From assembly GCA_021827445.1 (NCBI GenBank), contig JAKAVW010000035.1, positions 1 through 6,146 on the forward strand: a stretch of 6,146 nucleotides of DNA, read 5' to 3'. Shown here one piece after another: positions 5,214 to 6,146 of the stretch; position 1 is the first letter of the stretch; every line of letters begins with the position of its first letter. Both the position numbers and the translations under genes were made by a program. The stretch is from Pseudomonadota bacterium (GTDB taxonomy: Bacteria > Pseudomonadota > Gammaproteobacteria > Acidithiobacillales > Acidithiobacillaceae). The notes beneath the pieces were generated by a model that was not told where the DNA came from, did no database searches, and worked only from the letters and a program-made list of their open reading frames with translations.

Positions 5214-5549
5214 TTACAGTTTTTTCAATGTCCCTTTGGGCAACAGTAACGTCACTGAGGCCCGCTGAACTTTTACAATGACCCCTTCAGCAATTTCAAG
5301 TTGCAGATAATCCTCACCCACTTGCATGATCCGCCCGGCCAGGCCACCCTGAGTGATCACCTCGTCGCCCTTGGAGATCGCCGAAATAAGCTGGCGTTGA
5401 GCTTTCGCCTTTCTCATCTGCGGACGGATCAGCAGAAAATAAAAAATAGCGAAAATGACAAGTAGCGGGACGATCTGCATGAAAATGGAATCTGAACCAC
5501 CCCCTGCCGCAGTTCCGGCATAAGCATTGGCAATAGGCGAAAAGTTCAT
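5214..5549 (-). CDS. yajC: Sec translocase accessory subunit YajC
   Basis: Encodes 111 residues (E. coli YajC has 110). There is a short periplasmic N-terminus rich in Ala and Gly, one membrane helix at about 22-41 ending in the hallmark IRPQMRKAKAQ, and a cytoplasmic domain with GDEVITQGGLAGRI. YajC associates with SecDF and the YidC insertase at the inner membrane; its exact contribution is unclear. The ATG at 5549 is preferred over the in-frame GTG at 5555 because GGAG (5558-5555) stands five nt before the ATG and overlaps the GTG. It lies 40 nt after the tgt stop and 10 nt before secD, consistent with one operon. Confidence 0.96.
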   Translation of the reverse strand: MNFSPIANAYAGTAAGGGSDSIFMQIVPLLVIFAIFYFLLIRPQMRKAKAQRQLISAISKGDEVITQGGLAGRIMQVGEDYLQLEIAEGVIVKVQRASVTLLLPKGTLKKL

Positions 5550-5589
5550 ATGCACTCCAAGTCAGGTTCGCGGGCCGCCATTGTAGCCT

Positions 5590-6146
5590 TTAGGCATCAA
5601 CTAGGGAACCAGCGCGACGACGAAGGTAGAAATCCTCTGTAAAAGCACCCACGCGACCGGCAGCAATGGCTTCCCGCAGCCCCGCCATCAATTCCTGGTA
5701 GTAGTGCAGGTTATGCAGGGTATTCAGGCGTGCGCCGAGGATTTCATGACTGCGCTGTAAGTGACGCAAATAGGCCCTGCTATAGTTCTGACAGGTGTAG
5801 CAGGCGCATTGTGGGTCCGGCGGTAGCGCGTCTTTCTCATAACGGGCGTTGCGCAGCTTGAGAATACCATCATGGGTAAAAAGCCAGCCATTGCGGGCAT
5901 TGCGGGTCGGCATGACACAATCGAACATATCTATGCCGCGACACACCCCCTCCACCAGATCCTCGGGCGTGCCGACGCCCATAAGGTAACGGGGCCGGTC
6001 TGCAGGCATCTGCGGCATAAGATCTTCCAGCACCTGCGTCATCTCCGCCTTGCTCTCCCCTACCGAAAGTCCGCCGATAGCAAGACCGGGGAAATCCAGT
6101 CGCTGCAATCCCGCCAGAGAACGCTGACGTAAATCTCCATACATTC
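5590..6146 (-). CDS. tgt: Queuine tRNA-ribosyltransferase (tRNA-guanine transglycosylase), C-terminal half
   Basis: The 184 complete codons in view correspond to about residues 190-373 of the 375-residue E. coli enzyme, so the N-terminal half lies off the right edge. Tgt exchanges guanine-34 for preQ1 in tRNAs with GUN anticodons (Asp, Asn, His, Tyr), a step in queuosine synthesis. Visible residue 75 in GIDMFDCVMPTRNARNG is the catalytic aspartate (E. coli Asp264). GGLSVGE at 24-30 belongs to the substrate pocket. The zinc site is complete: Cys113, Cys115 and Cys118 in CACYTC, plus His144 in NTLHNL. The apparent first Met near the edge corresponds to an internal position and is not the true start. 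The gene heads the visible tgt-yajC-secDF series, where queA would be expected further upstream. It appears intact as far as seen. Confidence 0.97.
   Translation of the reverse strand, partial: MYGDLRQRSLAGLQRLDFPGLAIGGLSVGESKAEMTQVLEDLMPQMPADRPRYLMGVGTPEDLVEGVCRGIDMFDCVMPTRNARNGWLFTHDGILKLRNARYEKDALPPDPQCACYTCQNYSRAYLRHLQRSHEILGARLNTLHNLHYYQELMAGLREAIAAGRVGAFTEDFYLRRRAGSLVDA

Noticed and set aside
1..6146. CRISPR array, insertion sequence or replication origin
   Set aside because: I found no regularly spaced repeats, transposase-like translation, terminal inverted repeats with target duplications, or DnaA-box/iteron cluster.

Overview
The window reads as proteobacterial chromosome in two parts that meet at a tRNA-Ser gene. 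The right-hand part (about 2300 to 6146) is core genome on the minus strand: the 3' half of tgt, then yajC, secD and secF, followed by tRNA-Ser(CGA). This is the classical tgt-yajC-secD-secF order of gammaproteobacteria and relatives. The SecD and SecF sequences would fit an Acidithiobacillus-like organism, but that is an impression from memory and not shown by the sequence.

The left-hand part (1 to about 2299) is accessory. From left to right it holds: the N-terminal part of a VapC PIN-domain toxin running off the left edge; its VapB antitoxin gene, overlapping by 2 nt and preceded by a good promoter and a palindromic operator candidate; a 57-nt compound inverted repeat; a decayed second PIN-toxin gene with two opposite frameshifts; a remnant of an HKD (phospholipase D-like) protein fused in frame to that pseudogene; and, on the plus strand, an apparently intact class II Fic protein (putative AMP transferase). 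A roughly 350-bp AT-rich interval with only doubtful tiny ORFs separates fic from the 3' end of the tRNA.

How the parts work together: Tgt makes queuosine-modified tRNAs and shares the likely operon with the auxiliary Sec translocase subunits YajC, SecD and SecF, which use the proton-motive force to help proteins cross the inner membrane. secD and secF are spaced 10 and 7 nt from their upstream neighbours, so translational coupling is likely. The tRNA appears to have its own promoter with a G/C-rich discriminator. The left-hand genes are typical island or hot-spot cargo (toxin-antitoxin, Fic, nuclease remnants) lying against the 3' end of a tRNA gene, a common integration target, but no integrase or second attachment site is in view. 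I see no clearly undescribed system. The best leads are the vapBC control region, the compound inverted repeat, the gene remnants and the solitary class II Fic.
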